A stretch of DNA of 64,000 bases from Silurus meridionalis (Eukaryota; Chordata; Actinopteri; Siluriformes; Siluridae): positions 11,154,773-11,218,772 of the forward strand of contig NC_060893.1 in the NCBI RefSeq assembly GCF_014805685.1. Reading direction: 5' to 3'. The translations under genes were made by a program, and so were the position numbers. Shown here piece after piece: positions 1-13,525 of this stretch. The notes below the pieces were generated by a model, which ran no database searches, was not told where the DNA came from, and saw only the letters and a program-made list of their open reading frames with translations. Numbering within the stretch: the first letter of the stretch is position 1; each line of letters opens with the position of its first letter.

Positions 1-160
1 TTAATATAGCTGAAGTGAAATGAAAGCAAATGTGTCCTATTTCCTGATCTAAATCACATCTTTCTGTATTAATAATTAATCGTAGGAGAAAGGCCAGTTT
101 GCAAAGATGTAGAGAGCAGAACATACCTATTGCATGTTACACACATAAAGCTGTATTTCA

Positions 161-172
161 GCCACTAGAGGG
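161..172 (+). promoter_or_regulatory. CTCF-like motif
   Basis: The bases gccactagaggg fit the vertebrate CTCF core CCASYAGRKGG without a mismatch on the plus strand. In vertebrates such sites can anchor chromatin loops. A matching minus-strand motif lies near 52.1 kb, so the two point towards each other across foxb1 and its desert. A single core match is weak evidence of binding, and short repeats can also carry this word. Confidence 0.3.
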
Positions 173-179
173 AGAGTTC

Positions 180-3040
180 ATCTTTAAAGGAGTGCTGCAG
201 CTCTCTATGAACTCTTAACTCTAATTTCAGCCATGACTGCAAACACATTATTGAATATTCAATTGCATATTATAACAAAAAAAAAAGTCCTGGGCCTCCT
301 GGGCATACAGAATAAACTTCATCAACACAATGAGTAAACTTCAGTTGTCCTTTCTCCACAGTGTTCAGCCCTTTTTTTCAAGCGTCTGCATTTTACTCCT
401 TGCCATCCATCATCCCATTCTGAAATACTTCATCACTTTTTTTTTTCCAGGGAATGTTTGTTTTGTTGTTTGTCAACATGACAAGAGAGATGTGCTTTCT
501 AAAGCGCTGTGTTAAAGAAGCACCCTGAAGAAGAATATACACACGGTTGCCATGGAACCTATTCATGTGTAAATGTCTTCATTTAAATATTTTTAAGAGG
601 ATCAGTTCAGATTACGCCAAAGTTTGACAGAGATAATTCGATGGCTTGTGTAACGACTTTGTTCACCCGGGCAATAATTCATGGCACGTCAGTGTACCCC
701 AACAACCCACATATTTAATTAAGTTTACTTTGAAAAATGCGGACTTATAAGTGGTTTCTCGAATTATGTCAACTTACTCAAAGAAACTAACCTTGGCACA
801 CTCTCCAAATGAGATCAACATTACTAATCTGGCTCACTTCACACTTCACTCCTTGCTTTTAGATTTTATATATAAGTGGATTACAAACCCCACTTAATAA
901 GTATGAAAAGTAAAGTTTAACATCTTTTTAAAAATGGTGCACCATTAACCACTGGTAAAAACAAACAAAAACAAAATTGCCACACACAATAGTTCAGAAT
1001 TATTCTGAATATAATGCAAAGCCATAGCTATGTTTGCCAGACATTTATATCTGCAATTATATCTGCTTGCATTATATGATAAACATACCATGGAGACCCC
1101 CTAGTATTTGGGACAAGTAAGGAGTGCTTAAATATTTATGCCTAAGCCTCTTGAGGCCTGCTATTAGTTGTGAGATGTTTTACTTTCGGAGACTGACACA
1201 GCGTTCTAACGGTCATTAACTACAGGGGTGACAGGGACCTCTGGGTCAAACATTTTGAAGCAACAAAAGGCTGTGATAGAATCACTTGGTGAGCCCCAAA
1301 TTACTTCTGTGTCATTGCTGAACAATATTTCCCCCAAAAGCATTCCTCCCTCCGTTAACGCCATGACCCTTTTCACTGCATATGGAAATGATTGTTTGTA
1401 TATGGCACTAGAGGATGAGATGGCAAGCAGTTCACGGACATTGTTGCTGCCAGCGTCAACCCCCAACAGACCAAGCACTGCCCTCCCCCTGTTTTGTTGT
1501 GCTTTGTGAGAAAAGTTGATTAAAAACAGGTTGGGACTGAAGACCGGGAGTTGAGAATGAACATGTTGGGGTGGAGCGGTGAAGTTGGGGAAATCAAACA
1601 TACAAGACCTCACAGGAAATAGCATAAAAACATCCACAGACATGGGAGTCCTTCTAAAAAGAGAATTCTTTAATGTGCCTGTGAATATAGCTTTATTAAA
1701 GAATGGAAAAATATCTAATATACTAAGCTCCAAATATTTTTTTCAAATCACTGGTACCTAACTTAATGTTGTATACTGATAATAATCAGCATCCCAAAAC
1801 AGATTTCAATAAATACATCATCAAATTTCTGTCAGTGCATGGAAATCCTAAAGGATGCACCTTCCTAACCTGTATTCCCTCCATGACTGACAATGCAGGG
1901 GGAATAATACATGAAGAACACAGACCCAATCAGATGGATGGCAAATGGCTTCCAAAAAGGGGCTAAAGGACAGAAGAGGCAGGGAGGCTTCAAATCCCCT
2001 CTCAAGCCTAAGTGGGTGGTCCTTTCACTGTGGGGTAACCGAGCAGTCACCAAGCATTCGGAGAGAGGCCAGTGAAGGCTCGCTCTTCAGCCTCACAGCT
2101 CACCAATGTGAGCCATACATCCACAGAATGATATTCACGCAACACTGGGTTTATTTAGAGCCCTAGTGCTGGCACTGGACGATCAAATGACAGCCAGAGT
2201 TTGAGCCCCCCCTAAGGATTAAAATGATTCAAGGAAGAAAAAGGAGAATGACTTGAGAAAAGAAGTGATTCAGGGGAAAGGACCGTTTGCAGGGATTTAA
2301 TTCAAACATGAACTAAAGTTACAGCAGGCTGCTGTATAATAAGATGAACCAAATCTGGGGCAAAATTTCCCAAATTCAGAAACAAATGTAATACTCACTA
2401 TGTTTAATAACCAGCTTGATAATATGAATCTAATGACATAACAGCAGGAAGTATTCACACTTTACCATCTGCTGCAAAATCCATGGAAGCGGTATTTTCA
2501 GTAAAATATTCCTCTCTCTCTCCTCTCTTCTCTGTCCTGCCTCCCGGAGGCCATGGGAACACTAACATGCTTGAGCAACCTAGTGTAATGCAGATTTACT
2601 ACATAGTGTCACACTCATCACACCTTGCCATGTCAAATAAAAGGCTGTTAAAAAAGGTAGAAGAAAAAGACTGACAGGCAGGTGGATGCCTGTGTCAGAA
2701 ACACCGTTCTCTCTCTCTGGCTGTACACGAGACAAAAGAGAGTAGTGAGGAGGAGTATGTGAACACTTGTCACACAAAATGGGATTTTATTGGAATATTG
2801 GGGGAAGTTGTTCAACTTTGACAAAGAGTTGTCAAAGAGTCAGATTAAAAATTCCTTCTGCTGAATACATTAGCTATTAGAGAATGCAAAATTTTATGTC
2901 TTCTTGAAATGGTATAGATTTGAGGCTGATTTTGATTCATTATAAATTACTTGAATATGTATCGATATTTATAGTTATGTAGTTTTTTTCTATTGTAACA
3001 AATCATAGGTAATTTAAGCAAGCCAGCTGCCAAACCCTAA
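180..3040. other. gene-free interval, no recognised gene
   Basis: I recognise no gene here. The stretch 1206-1740 stays open on both strands for up to 175 codons but matches no family I know. A GC-richer patch around 1940-2170 could be regulatory. The rest is AT-rich single-copy-looking sequence without clear repeats. Confidence 0.4.
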
Positions 3041-3049
3041 CACCTTTTT

Positions 3050-3790
3050 CACTTAAAGGTTACAAATTACCAAGACCCCTCCAAAACGACTCAGGAATAA
3101 TGGGGTACTAGTGCCTAGCAGCAAAGCACATTAGAACTGTTTAAGTTGGCCCCCACAAAGTCGCACATTTCAATTATTTCAAAGCAGCCTCCAATTAAAA
3201 GCTGCAAACATGCTTTTTGAATGCAAACTAACACAATTAAAAGTGTTTCAGGAGTGTATTAGAGGAATCAGTTCTGAATTAGTCCACTGAATACACAAGC
3301 CCCCCCTGGTTTCATCTCCTGCTCCTTTCAGCCTGGCCTAGGAAAGAGGGAGAGGGCTCTTTTTGAAGTCAAAGGGGTTTTCTTTTCTCACTCTCCTTCC
3401 TCTCTTTCTTTCGCTCTGTCCCTCAGAGGAAAAGAAGATTGAGTCAGCCTAATCTGCTACTTGTACATTTGAATGTGTAGTGAGCAGAGATGATCCCAGT
3501 TGCCTGATAATGGCCCAGGTGCAGAGACAGTGGCCGTGGCTAACTTGTTCTCAGCGGGGGCTGTATATCATGGAGGGGCAGGCCACCCTTTGAAGATGCA
3601 TGCCTGCTTTCAGCAGCTGATTTGTGGCTGTGAAGGCCAGTGCTTTACAGCCGTGCGAGAGCCCCTTTAGACCTACAGCTGGAGAGAGCGCAGAGAGCCG
3701 CCCAGCTTTCTGCTGCATACTTAAGGGCCCTCAACTACATCACTGAGCTGCCTAAGCAGATGTTTGAGGCATCATTTATTTAAAGGAATG
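3050..3790. promoter_or_regulatory. candidate conserved non-coding element
   Basis: This stretch is free of simple repeats and has balanced composition, unlike its AT-rich neighbours. It carries several ATTAA/AATTA homeodomain-type cores (about 3170-3240) and then a GC-richer block (about 3480-3760) with E-box-like CAGGTG and CAGCTG words. No sustained open frame suggests an exon. It lies about 11 kb downstream of foxb1. Calling it an enhancer is inference; no alignment was available. Confidence 0.3.
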
Positions 3791-4600
3791 TTACAGTAGC
3801 AGACAGAGCAGACATGAATGCTGCTGCTGCCACTTACTGTGAAATATTGCACAAGTTATGTATAACATTCAACGGAAGCCTTGGTATGATGTCAAATTCT
3901 GACAAAGCTCCTGCATGAATTTTAAAACGTGCTGAAAAAACGTTTTAGATACAACCTGCCATCTCTTTCTCTTTTCTGGACTGTCACTTATTCAGTGATT
4001 TAATTCACTTATTCACACTTCTGGTTCTATTTGCACAAACCATCAAGAAGGTCAAGAGAGGCAACTTTGTTTGACTTATTCTTTGACCTGTGTGACAGGA
4101 CAACAGTCACTGTTCCTTCTTTCACTTCCATGCTGCCCCTCCACAGTGCCACCTAATGAAGTCAAAGAAAGAAAATTAGCCGCGCATTGCATGGGCCCCA
4201 TTGACAGTGTCATTAAGGTTTCCTGGTACAGGGTTGCCCACACTCACTCGAAGGGTCCTGCATTCCGCTATTGAGATGGTTATCTACACTGGTAGACAGA
4301 GAAGTTGGCGGCCTGGTAGCGGGCTCCGGGGGGTGGGGAAAGTGGGGGCCGCCAGTGTCTTCCTCCCCCGGCTGGATGACAATTAGCAATAGGGAGCAGC
4401 TTTGGACTGCCATTCATGTCCATCTGAGACTAGGAGAGGGAGAGCAGTTTTACTGCCATTGAATTATGGCCATTCTTTTTTCTCAAGCCCTCAACCGCAC
4501 ACTAACAGCTCTGCGTTAAAACCACCCATCCTGTGCACCTGTGAGTGAGAGACTGCCCTTTCACATTAAGTCAAATCTTTTACCACCACTAATCTATGCT

Positions 4601-4670
4601 TTAATAATAATAATAATAATAAAAATAATTAACAAAATAATAATAAGAGAAAGAAGAATAATAAGAATAC
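4601..4670. repeat. (AAT)n-rich low-complexity tract
   Basis: Runs of AAT with interruptions, grading into A-rich purine sequence. Imperfect trinucleotide microsatellite. Confidence 0.75.
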
Positions 4671-4905
4671 AATGGCATAACAACAAACATTTCAATCAAG
4701 AATAAGTCATTCTGTTTAATACAACAGTATTTAATGTGTCATTGTTTGTAAGAAAATAAAGTTCTTGGGGCCATAGCAACTAAATAATTAGACCTTGCAG
4801 TTGGAACATACATTTGCTGTTGATTTATCTGGGATATTAAGCATTTCCATATTTATCTAGGACCTCCATTACATTTCATCAACAGGAGAAGCTTGTATTT
4901 CATTG

Positions 4906-4907
<2 letters not shown>

Positions 4908-4977
<70 letters not shown>
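4908..4977. repeat. (AT)n microsatellite
   Basis: About 35 uninterrupted AT dinucleotides followed by a short T run. The tract is self-complementary, so assembly length may be unreliable. Confidence 0.95.
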
Positions 4978-4982
<5 letters not shown>

Positions 4983-5980
4983 TTTTTTTTTCATGCCTAG
5001 AGTAAATAAAGAATTGCAATCAATAATGAGACACATCAGTAGTAGAGTAATACAATGTTAAAATGAAGCCCTGTTCACTAATCACTGTAAGAACAGGAAT
5101 GAATGTGAGAGAGGGTGTGACTGCAATAATAGAGGCACCTTTAAAGTTAGGATGAATAAAGACCAGAATGTCCAGGTCACCTGCGTTGTTAAATAGAAGG
5201 CGTGGGTCATGCCATAGCCTGAGGCAACACTTAGATTGAACTCTCAGCTAAAACCAGCATTTAGGTCAAATAATCAAAGCTATAGAAGTTAGAAGGCCTG
5301 GCCTCTAATTCAATTAGCCAAACAAGATTATCTGCATGTTGACTCCACATATTCAGTCAAAATTACCAACAACACACTTTGCTAATGTTCATCATTCTTC
5401 AAGTCATTAACAGTATTATGATGACGATGACTGCATTAAGAAAGAACGTGCTGATAAAAACAAAGTATTTTACTCTTTTTAGTGGTATATTGTGAACCAT
5501 AAGGATTTTATTTCTTCCTATTTCATTACTCTGTGATTCTTTTAATCAACTTAAAATAACCTACATTCATTGACATAATCAGAGTTCAAAAGTACTCCTC
5601 TGAGAAATTCCCATGTCTGGATTGGGCATAGTGTGATGGAGATAACTCCAAGAATTAAGTTGTTTCTTGTCTTGTTTATTTACTGCCTCATTAGCATCCA
5701 CAACATAAACATGTTCAGCTACACTAACCAACAAAGAGCCTCCTGAGTATTATGATTGCAGTGAAAAGCACTATTACCTGAACTCCGTAACTAAAGTGAT
5801 GTGTAGGTAGCCTATTTAATTGGTTTTTAGTACAATTATACAGCTGTAAAAACCTAGAAATCATAAACAAAGGAATATTTGTAAAATACTGGCAAAAGAT
5901 ATACAGTGCAGTGTTATTAGAAATAGTGTTCATAACAGTATATCACAAAGCACCTCTTTACATAATTGCATGATGAAAAG

Positions 5981-6120
5981 ATAAGTAGTGCTTTAATGTG
6001 TTTTAAACACTACTTATAATGAATAATAAATACTTATACGTTATAACACATATTACTTTTATTATACACTATTTGTAATGTATAAATGCATAAATAATGG
6101 CACAAAAGTAATACTTTTAC
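5981..6120. repeat. MITE-like AT-rich hairpin relic
   Basis: The words ataagtagtg (5981-5990) and cactacttat (6008-6017) are perfect reverse complements around a short loop. The stem extends a few bases inward with one mismatch. The following bases to about 6120 repeat phrases such as acttata, ttataa and aataata, as seen in fish AT-rich miniature inverted-repeat families. No target-site duplication was identified, so the family is unassigned. Confidence 0.4.
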
Positions 6121-6879
6121 AAAAATATGTTTTTAAGTTATTTGTTTGTTTATAAGAATAATCTGATACATTTTATATTAAATAAAACAATATTTTTATG
6201 ATTGCTAGTTATGTCAATAACATGCAACTTTCTCTCTCTCAGAGTCTAAATTTATTACTCGCTTCATACATAAAACTCAATTGCAGTGTGGATCTTCTTA
6301 GGAGTCTGGTCTGCCCACAGATTTGCAGATGGTTTCAGTGTGTAGCTCTTTTTCCCGTGGAGGATAATCTCACTGGGGACCCTGGCACAGGCACAAACCT
6401 GCACAGTGCGTCCTCCATTCAGAGATGTCTCAAAGCTGCCATGGGGGAGACTAGTGACTTAACATAAATTAGACCACCAGGGAATGGGGAAATCTTGCTT
6501 TGAAAGAGAGCAATATTGTGGCTGAATAAGGAAAGTCTATATCCGGCGAGTTAATGTGTAAAAATAAAAACAACAGACTAGTTTTAAATACTCATATGGC
6601 GTTTAGGTGTGCATGTGCTCCGTAGTGCTCCATAGTGTCAGTAAATCAAAAACACACAGTCAATGTTAATATCATATAGCAAAAAAAAGTATATTTCAGT
6701 ATTATATGGGAACTTAATATAGAATGTTTACATATTTTTAACTGCCATATGTGCACACAGCTGATTTCTAGTACCAATTAACATACCAATTTGATTGTGG
6801 TTCTTCATTTAGGCTTGCCAATTTTTCCCAGGTTTGTACTTGATTTATTTTTTTCTCCATTCTATATTTTTTATTTTTC

Positions 6880-7500
6880 CAGGGCCAAAATAACAATTGC
6901 ATATACCTCACATATTCTGAAATTCTGGCTCCAAAACATTGCTTCAGTTTATTGATGTTCATACACAGCTTTCTTAGGATCCTTTTTTCTGTTGATGTTG
7001 ATTTGCTGGCATGCCTGGGATAATTGTCTTTTTTACATGATACAATTTCCTCTGCATTGGAATAGTGGCCTCACATTTGTCTCAAGAATATTCTGTTATA
7101 AAATAGACTTTGTTGTCTTAATAACTTCAAATTTCCCAGGACCTATGGCAAATATGATGTATTTGGGTTTTGCCAGACATGGTGTTGTGCATGATAACCA
7201 AACATTTCCACTTTGGTCCATCAGTCCAATGGATATTGTTTCATAACTTTTGTGTTTTGTTTTGTTTGCTTTTGCAAACCTAAACTGTGTTCTTTTTGGA
7301 AAGAAAGTTTTTTTCTGAGCCCCACTTTCATGAAAGCCATGACTTACTTTTGATCTTGCACTGAATTTAATAAACACTCAATGGAAACCTTAGCAAATGT
7401 CATGAAGGCAAACTCATGGTAATTTTCAAACTCTTTAGAGTTGGCCTAAAACCTAAAATTGCTGATAGTTAACTTATTTTGGCATTTCATTAGTAATACC
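6880..7500 (-). mobile_element. decayed Tc1/mariner-like transposon relic
   Basis: The minus strand carries a degraded Tc1-type transposase in broken frames. At 7165-7225 the minus strand reads WTKVEMFGYHAQHHVW, the conserved block before the second catalytic acid. At about 6990-7030 there is a damaged version of the NDPKHTSKST block. At about 6940-6976 a remnant of the C-terminal LNELKQ region is visible. Blocks appear in the order expected for one minus-strand gene, with deletions between them. Bases 7270-7360 resemble the more N-terminal part. Neither terminal inverted repeat could be delimited. It is a different family from the element at 53.5 kb. Confidence 0.7.
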
Positions 7501-8039
7501 TGGCTGATATTTACTCTCTTAATGACTGACAATTTAAGACGGGTGCACAACAGCATGTTGGTTTACATTTTATGACGAAAGAAATACATATCTTTTGTCA
7601 GGGTTTTTTGTCACCTGAGCTTTCTGGTTTGTTTATAGAAGTTATTGTGGAATTTAAGTAGATTTGGTATTCAACCCTTGATTTAAAAAAAGTGTAGGTT
7701 CTTATTCCTATGAAAACATTATTTCACACAATGTCACGTCTAACAATTGAACACATTTTTCACTTAAATCTGAAAACGTATGCTTATAATAAATGTGATT
7801 TTCTCCCAATTGTAAAAGTTCCTGACATTAACGACAGGCTAACCCACATTATTGGCTGCACACCCTACCTGTGGTGTTTCTGAGAACCAAATATAGCATA
7901 TATAGAGTCCATCCAAAGCTTTCCTCTAAATCTAGGATTAACAGCTTACTGTTTGTTATTTTGCTGTTTGTTAATGGTGGGACCTTGGCTGTGTTTGCAG
8001 TAGCTGTGCCTGAGTGTAGTGGCTCGCTGAAGAGGATAC

Positions 8040-8360
8040 TTCAAGTGTGATTTACTGTGAAGGAACACAGGGAGCACCAGTGGCTGCTAATTAACCCCAC
8101 ATTGTGCTTCTCTAACAAAAGCACAAAAGAACAAAGTCGAATTTAAATGTAAGAGATTATCACGATAACAAAAGTAGTGAATCATGCTCTTGATTTGGAA
8201 TTTTCACACTGATCGTGACAACATGGGATTAGATCAAAGACAGATCAAGTTACATTAGCGGGACAATGGGGCCTTGTTATTCAGCAACAAGAGGCATCCA
8301 TCTGCATGTCACAGAGCCCCATTACAGACTGCTTCCTCTGGATTTAAATACAGTACTGTG
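8040..8360. promoter_or_regulatory. candidate conserved non-coding element
   Basis: A repeat-free block containing a TAATTAA homeodomain-type core, an AGATCAAAG word like a TCF/LEF site, and ACAATGG plus CCTTGTTAT that fit SOX HMG-box sites. It lies about 6.6 kb downstream of foxb1. Motif density and composition are the only evidence, and function is inferred. Confidence 0.3.
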
Positions 8361-8899
8361 AATATCAAGTCTACAAAAGACGTGTCCTGGATGCTGATGG
8401 ATGTTCCTCAGGGAGTGCCATGTAGTATCTAATAATCGTCCACTACATCCTTTTTTGTGGTGACCGACGTGGTTTAAAGCAAATCCACCATTTTTTTTTT
8501 ACCACGTGCAGCATCCGTGTTCTCTGAATTCAATTCAAATGAAACCGTTAAATAATCATTATAGGTATATTATTACTATCAGTATATTACTACATCTCGA
8601 GTAATTCTTCAATGCTGATATTCTTTCAATAGGTAAAGAGAAGGAAGAAGAGACCGGGTGCTGTCAGGGTTCACAGCTTTCTTTTTTCCACCCAGTAGAG
8701 AAATGGCCTGGGTAAAAGGTGCACTCTCCTGACACTGCTAATCATCAGCAATTCAACTGACTGCTGAGTTTGGCCTTTAGCACTTCTTGACTCTTTTTCT
8801 CACCTCTACTGCCCCTCCTGCCTTTGAAGTACAACCGAAAGTGTTATTTTATGACTCGAGATAAAGATCTCAGAAAAAAGGGGGGCAATAAATTACCTG

Positions 8900-11810
8900 T
8901 TGTGGCAGCTCTGCAGAGGGAAAGAGTTAAGGTACGAAGAAATGCAGCAGAAGCTGTTAGAGCTATAACATATCTAACACCTTAGTGTAAAGATCCTTTA
9001 GCACCCGAACACCATGCTCTACCTTTCTGAAGAAAGATACCTTCAGTATAATTACCTAACATTAGTCAAATATTTAAACCACTGTTTGTCTGTTTACTTT
9101 AAGCATTGCGTTTACTTCGAGTCATCCACATGACAAGCCGAGACAAAGCAGAGGGCTGTTAATAACACAGACAACGGCTGCCTGCTCAGGGAATGTGCAG
9201 CATACACACAAACACACAGGTTAATGTAAAATATGCACATCAGCAAATTATCTACTTTTAAATGAAATGAATGCATCACACAGACAAGTTTTTTTTTGTG
9301 GTATGCTAAATAGCAAACAACACAGCAATCCCAATAGTTAATTCTGATTAAACCTCTGAAGTAATCTACAAGTCAGCACTCATTCAGCAGTTCGCTCAGC
9401 TACGTTCAGTTTCATATTGTAATAATCTGGATGACTGCCAACCCATATTGTCCTGAAAGATTAATGTTGCAGATTGCAAAACTCAAAACAATATCACGGT
9501 TTTCCCTATTTCCCAGTTTGTATCAAAACTCTTGGTAAAATCTAAAGCTTTAGGCTAGAAGCCAAATACAGTAAAGCTTTATGAAATATGATGTAGAAAA
9601 TGCTCAGGTCTGGCATGTGATTGGCTGCTTGGCATGCTTTAAGTGTGTCGCTGCTGCCAGAGCTGGAGTCTGAAGTGTGATAAATGGGAAGCGTTGCAAC
9701 TCACGCTGGGCTGTGTTTGAACCTGTGAAGCCCCAATGTGGCTACATGGTTCATCTCTGTCTCTGCAAGCCAAAACAGGTGTGGATCACTTTTAGATGGG
9801 CTTGAATGTGCTATGACACGTTAATTTATGGGTTTTATTACAGAAAACTGAAAAAAGTACTGCAATTTAAACCTGCAAAAAACTGTAGAACTCACTGTGC
9901 ACACGAACAGGATTTCAAAATAATATGTAATTAAGTGCATTAGGTAATAAGGTTTTGCTTTAAGCAGCTACGCTGATAAATTAGGTGTGAAGAGGTGAAC
10001 TCAAACAAATGTGCTTTTGAGACTGCTGTTCAGCTGGCCTTGGTGAACCATTGAGACAGAACAACACTTCTAGTGTGAGTTCAGGTGAAAGCAAAGACCT
10101 TTAAAACTAAGATCCTGTCTAATGGTTCCTATTATCGCCTTCCTGTGATAATACACATCCTTATCTTGCATAACAATTAGTCCTACTTTCCCTGCTCCTG
10201 CTATGCTAAGTCATTCCCATTAACTCTAACAGGGAGCATAAGAATTGAGCATTGGGTAAGAGACCAGGTGCCCTCAACAGGAAAAGACCTTTTAGTGTCA
10301 TTTGTTAAGTGTATTCAACAAACTAACAAAATGGCAATGAATAAAAAAAACAATAGTTCAAGTTTTAAAAAAAAGCATATTTATTTAAAATGTTAAGGAG
10401 ATTATTTAGATATTTATATGTAAATATAGTTAATTTAAAATAATTGTAATCAGTGTAGTCATACTTAAATGCTATGGGTTTTTTTTTAAATATATAAATT
10501 ACATGAATATTGAACTGGACATTTTCTACTTATCTACTCACTTTTAAGCCTAGTTTTATGATATGATGAAACAAGTTTCAATGCTGTGGCATTACAACTT
10601 TGGTATGTCCCACATTCAGCAGATAACCATGTCCCAGTGGAATATGGCACATGCCTCCCACTGACATAATTTGTTTCACAGTCACTGCCCAGCAGTGTGA
10701 ATCAGATGTTGACATTCTAATTTCATGCACATGTGGGTGTTTGGCTCAGTCCAGCTCCCTCTTCATCGCAGCCTCTGTTGCTTTTCATGTCCACTATTGC
10801 CCGTAATTTGCTTGACCTCCAACGGTAAATGTAACATATTCATATACTCTGTATGTGTAGCAAGAAACGATTATTTGCTTATCATTAGTTTCAAATAAAT
10901 GTGTAAGTCATAATAATAGAAATGCCAAGCATGTGATCATTTCACTAGAGTGAATGTATTGTGTATGAAGTAGGGAAGGAGACTAATAAAAGTAATTTTT
11001 TTTATTAATATTATACTTAATCAAGAAGGCCACAAAGCCACATAACACATTATTTACATTAAGAGATTCTCAGCTAAACTGCTACATTTATTATTTATGC
11101 TGTCTACTTCTGTTTCCAAGAACTTTCACTGCAAGGAGATTTAAAATATTTATTTTATGAAGCTTTTTCTAGGCAAAAGGCAGCTGCATTATAGAAAAAA
11201 ATAGCCACTAGCAAAAAATAAACACATCAAAACTTGTCTACCTCCAGCAAGCAGTTTGGCAAATTTGCAGAGTAAACTTAATGCAACTTTTGCTTACTAT
11301 AGATTAATTTTTATCACTTTAACAAACACTGTGCTGACAGCTCATAATATGAGAAAAATACGAAGGGTCCGTGCTTTGTCTTTTTTTTCTGAACTCATTC
11401 TGTCATACCATTCAAATTCAGTACAGGCACAACTCTAATAAGGAGAATGTTCCAACAGCAAATGCGGTTCTTCATATAATTAATAAATTTTATGTGTATT
11501 CACAATATATATGTGACTTTTAAAAATAGATTTAATCAATAAATAATGTGCACATGGTATGATACAAAAATGGTAAACTAACAAATACTTTTTTCATTGA
11601 ACATTTGAATTAATACCTTTGACCATTTAATGTGTGTATAACATTGTGCATGATTTCATACCTACCCTTACTGCCATTGAGAAACAACAGACAGTGAAAT
11701 ATATTATAAACAAAGTACCAAAGTTTTGCTTTCTCAATAATATACATAATAATAAATAATGTGCCACTGTCCTTATCAACTCCCAGCAATTTTTTTTTAC
11801 TGGCCATGGA
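8900..11810. other. gene-free interval, no recognised gene
   Basis: AT-rich single-copy-looking sequence with short poly-A and poly-T runs. Open frames here are short and unrelated to known proteins. Some blocks (about 9100-9200 and 9600-9760) have mixed composition that could be regulatory, but nothing specific supports a call. Confidence 0.4.
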
Positions 11811-11819
11811 TGGCATGCG

Positions 11820-12090
11820 TTTAGCAAATCATAAATTATGCATGCTAATTACCATAGGCTTCCACTTTAATGAATTCTTTTAATTAAACTACCACGTTGT
11901 GGTTTAGCATGGCACGCTCTATATTTTATTCCCCTGCCCAAGATGACCTTCTTCTTTGTAGCATTAGAAGGTAGGGTGGGACGCAACAACAGTTTTGTCT
12001 TTGATTAGGCAACACACAATCATGCCTGTACTGATTAATTAAAAGCATGCTGAGAAGCATCATGCTCTGCTCAGATCTATACAAAAAGAC
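11820..12090. promoter_or_regulatory. candidate conserved non-coding element
   Basis: Dense homeodomain-type cores (GCTAATTACC, TTTTAATTAAA, GATTAATTAAAAG) surround a GC-richer stretch at about 11930-12010. There are no simple repeats and no usable open frame. The block lies about 3 kb from the 3' end of foxb1. Enhancer function is inferred from motif content only. Confidence 0.3.
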
Positions 12091-13443
12091 AACAATTTAA
12101 AAGCTGGTTGTATATGTACTAAGGTTAACTCATTTCCCATGAGCATTTAAACAATGAATTATGCTGAGATGTTTCCAGATGACGATTATTGTACGAGTAA
12201 TTGTGTCATTTCTAAATTAAATTGTGCCAGGTAAGTTCAGTATTGGAAGTTCTGGCTTTATAGCACACCTGGGATAAATAAATGTTTATTGTTTATATTA
12301 ATTTATTTAACTTTATTTGCTTAATTTACTTCTTTTCCCTCTCTTTACATATAACATATGTACACACCAGTCTGTACTACAGCACAGAGTAAACAAGAAT
12401 ATACCACACACACGAATGAGAATAAGAATAAAACCCAGCAACTTGCAGTGTTGTGCAAACACAGTCTAAAGGGGGAGGGGTTGGATTTAAATTCCAAAGG
12501 GCTCTCCGAGCTCGTTTCCTAGTCCCCCAGTCAGCTATGTGTTTGTGAGAAATCAGCCTTTTTGTCTCTTTGGAAAAAAAGGCTAAATCTACATCGGTGG
12601 CCCAGTCTAAGTTTGCAATTCTTTGCACTTTCTATTCAGCTGAATGGGAGTGAATGAAGTGGCCAGAGACCCTTTTATTTGATCAGCTCAGTTGCATAAA
12701 GTGACGGAATTCTAATGTATTTGCTTAATATCCCGGAGAAGGCTGTTGCTCTGTGGGCGGAGATGCAAACAATACACCTGTTTCTTACAGTTTAGCCATT
12801 AGTCTAAATCTAAAAAAATAAATACAAATAAAGTAAAAATTAATTGTGCGTTAGAATGTTTTTGGCGAGCTTGGGGAAACTACCGAAAAACATGGATCAA
12901 TAACTGAAAAAACCGAAAACAGAATAAATGATTATATAGGAAAAACAAACAACAAGCAAAACAAACAACAATTAAAAAAAAAAGTATTTGCATTTTTTCT
13001 GACCGGTGGAATTAATTTATAAAAATAAAAAATAAATAATGTACTTGTGCGCAATATGCGCTCCTCACACCTTATTTTAATTCCAGCCCAATTACAAACC
13101 ACATCACAATTAAAGTGTGTGTATGGAGAAGAGTTTGAGGAAGGTAGTGTGTAAGAGAGTGTGAAAGTGAGCAGCATGAATGAGAGGCTGTCTGCGCTGT
13201 GGCTCTTCCACAGGAACCCTGTGCATCCTAATCAAGCCCGCGCTTCATTCAGCACGTTTAGCTCAGTGCGCCTTCTCCAAAAAAAGCTACAGAATAAACC
13301 CAATGTGTGCCTAAGAGCCTTCTCATGTGAGGTCTGAATGTAAATAAAATCAGCGTGAGGAGGGGGAAAAAGCGAATTATCGACAGGCCATTATTGTGCA
13401 AATGGTTTCGATTTTATGATAGATTTTTTTGTTTTGCAAAAGG

Positions 13444-13525
13444 AATAATAATAACTAATAGCAATAATATGAATAATAATAGTAATAATAATATTATTAA
13501 TAATAATAATAATAATAATAATAAT
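13444..13525. repeat. (AAT)n microsatellite, interrupted
   Basis: Imperfect AAT/ATT trinucleotide run, purest at about 13496-13525. It lies in the presumed downstream flank of foxb1. Confidence 0.85.

Noticed and set aside
7096..7377. Minus-strand frame of 93 codons across the older Tc1 relic
   Set aside because: It reads a different frame from the transposase, whose motif HAQHHVW is seen in the neighbouring frame.
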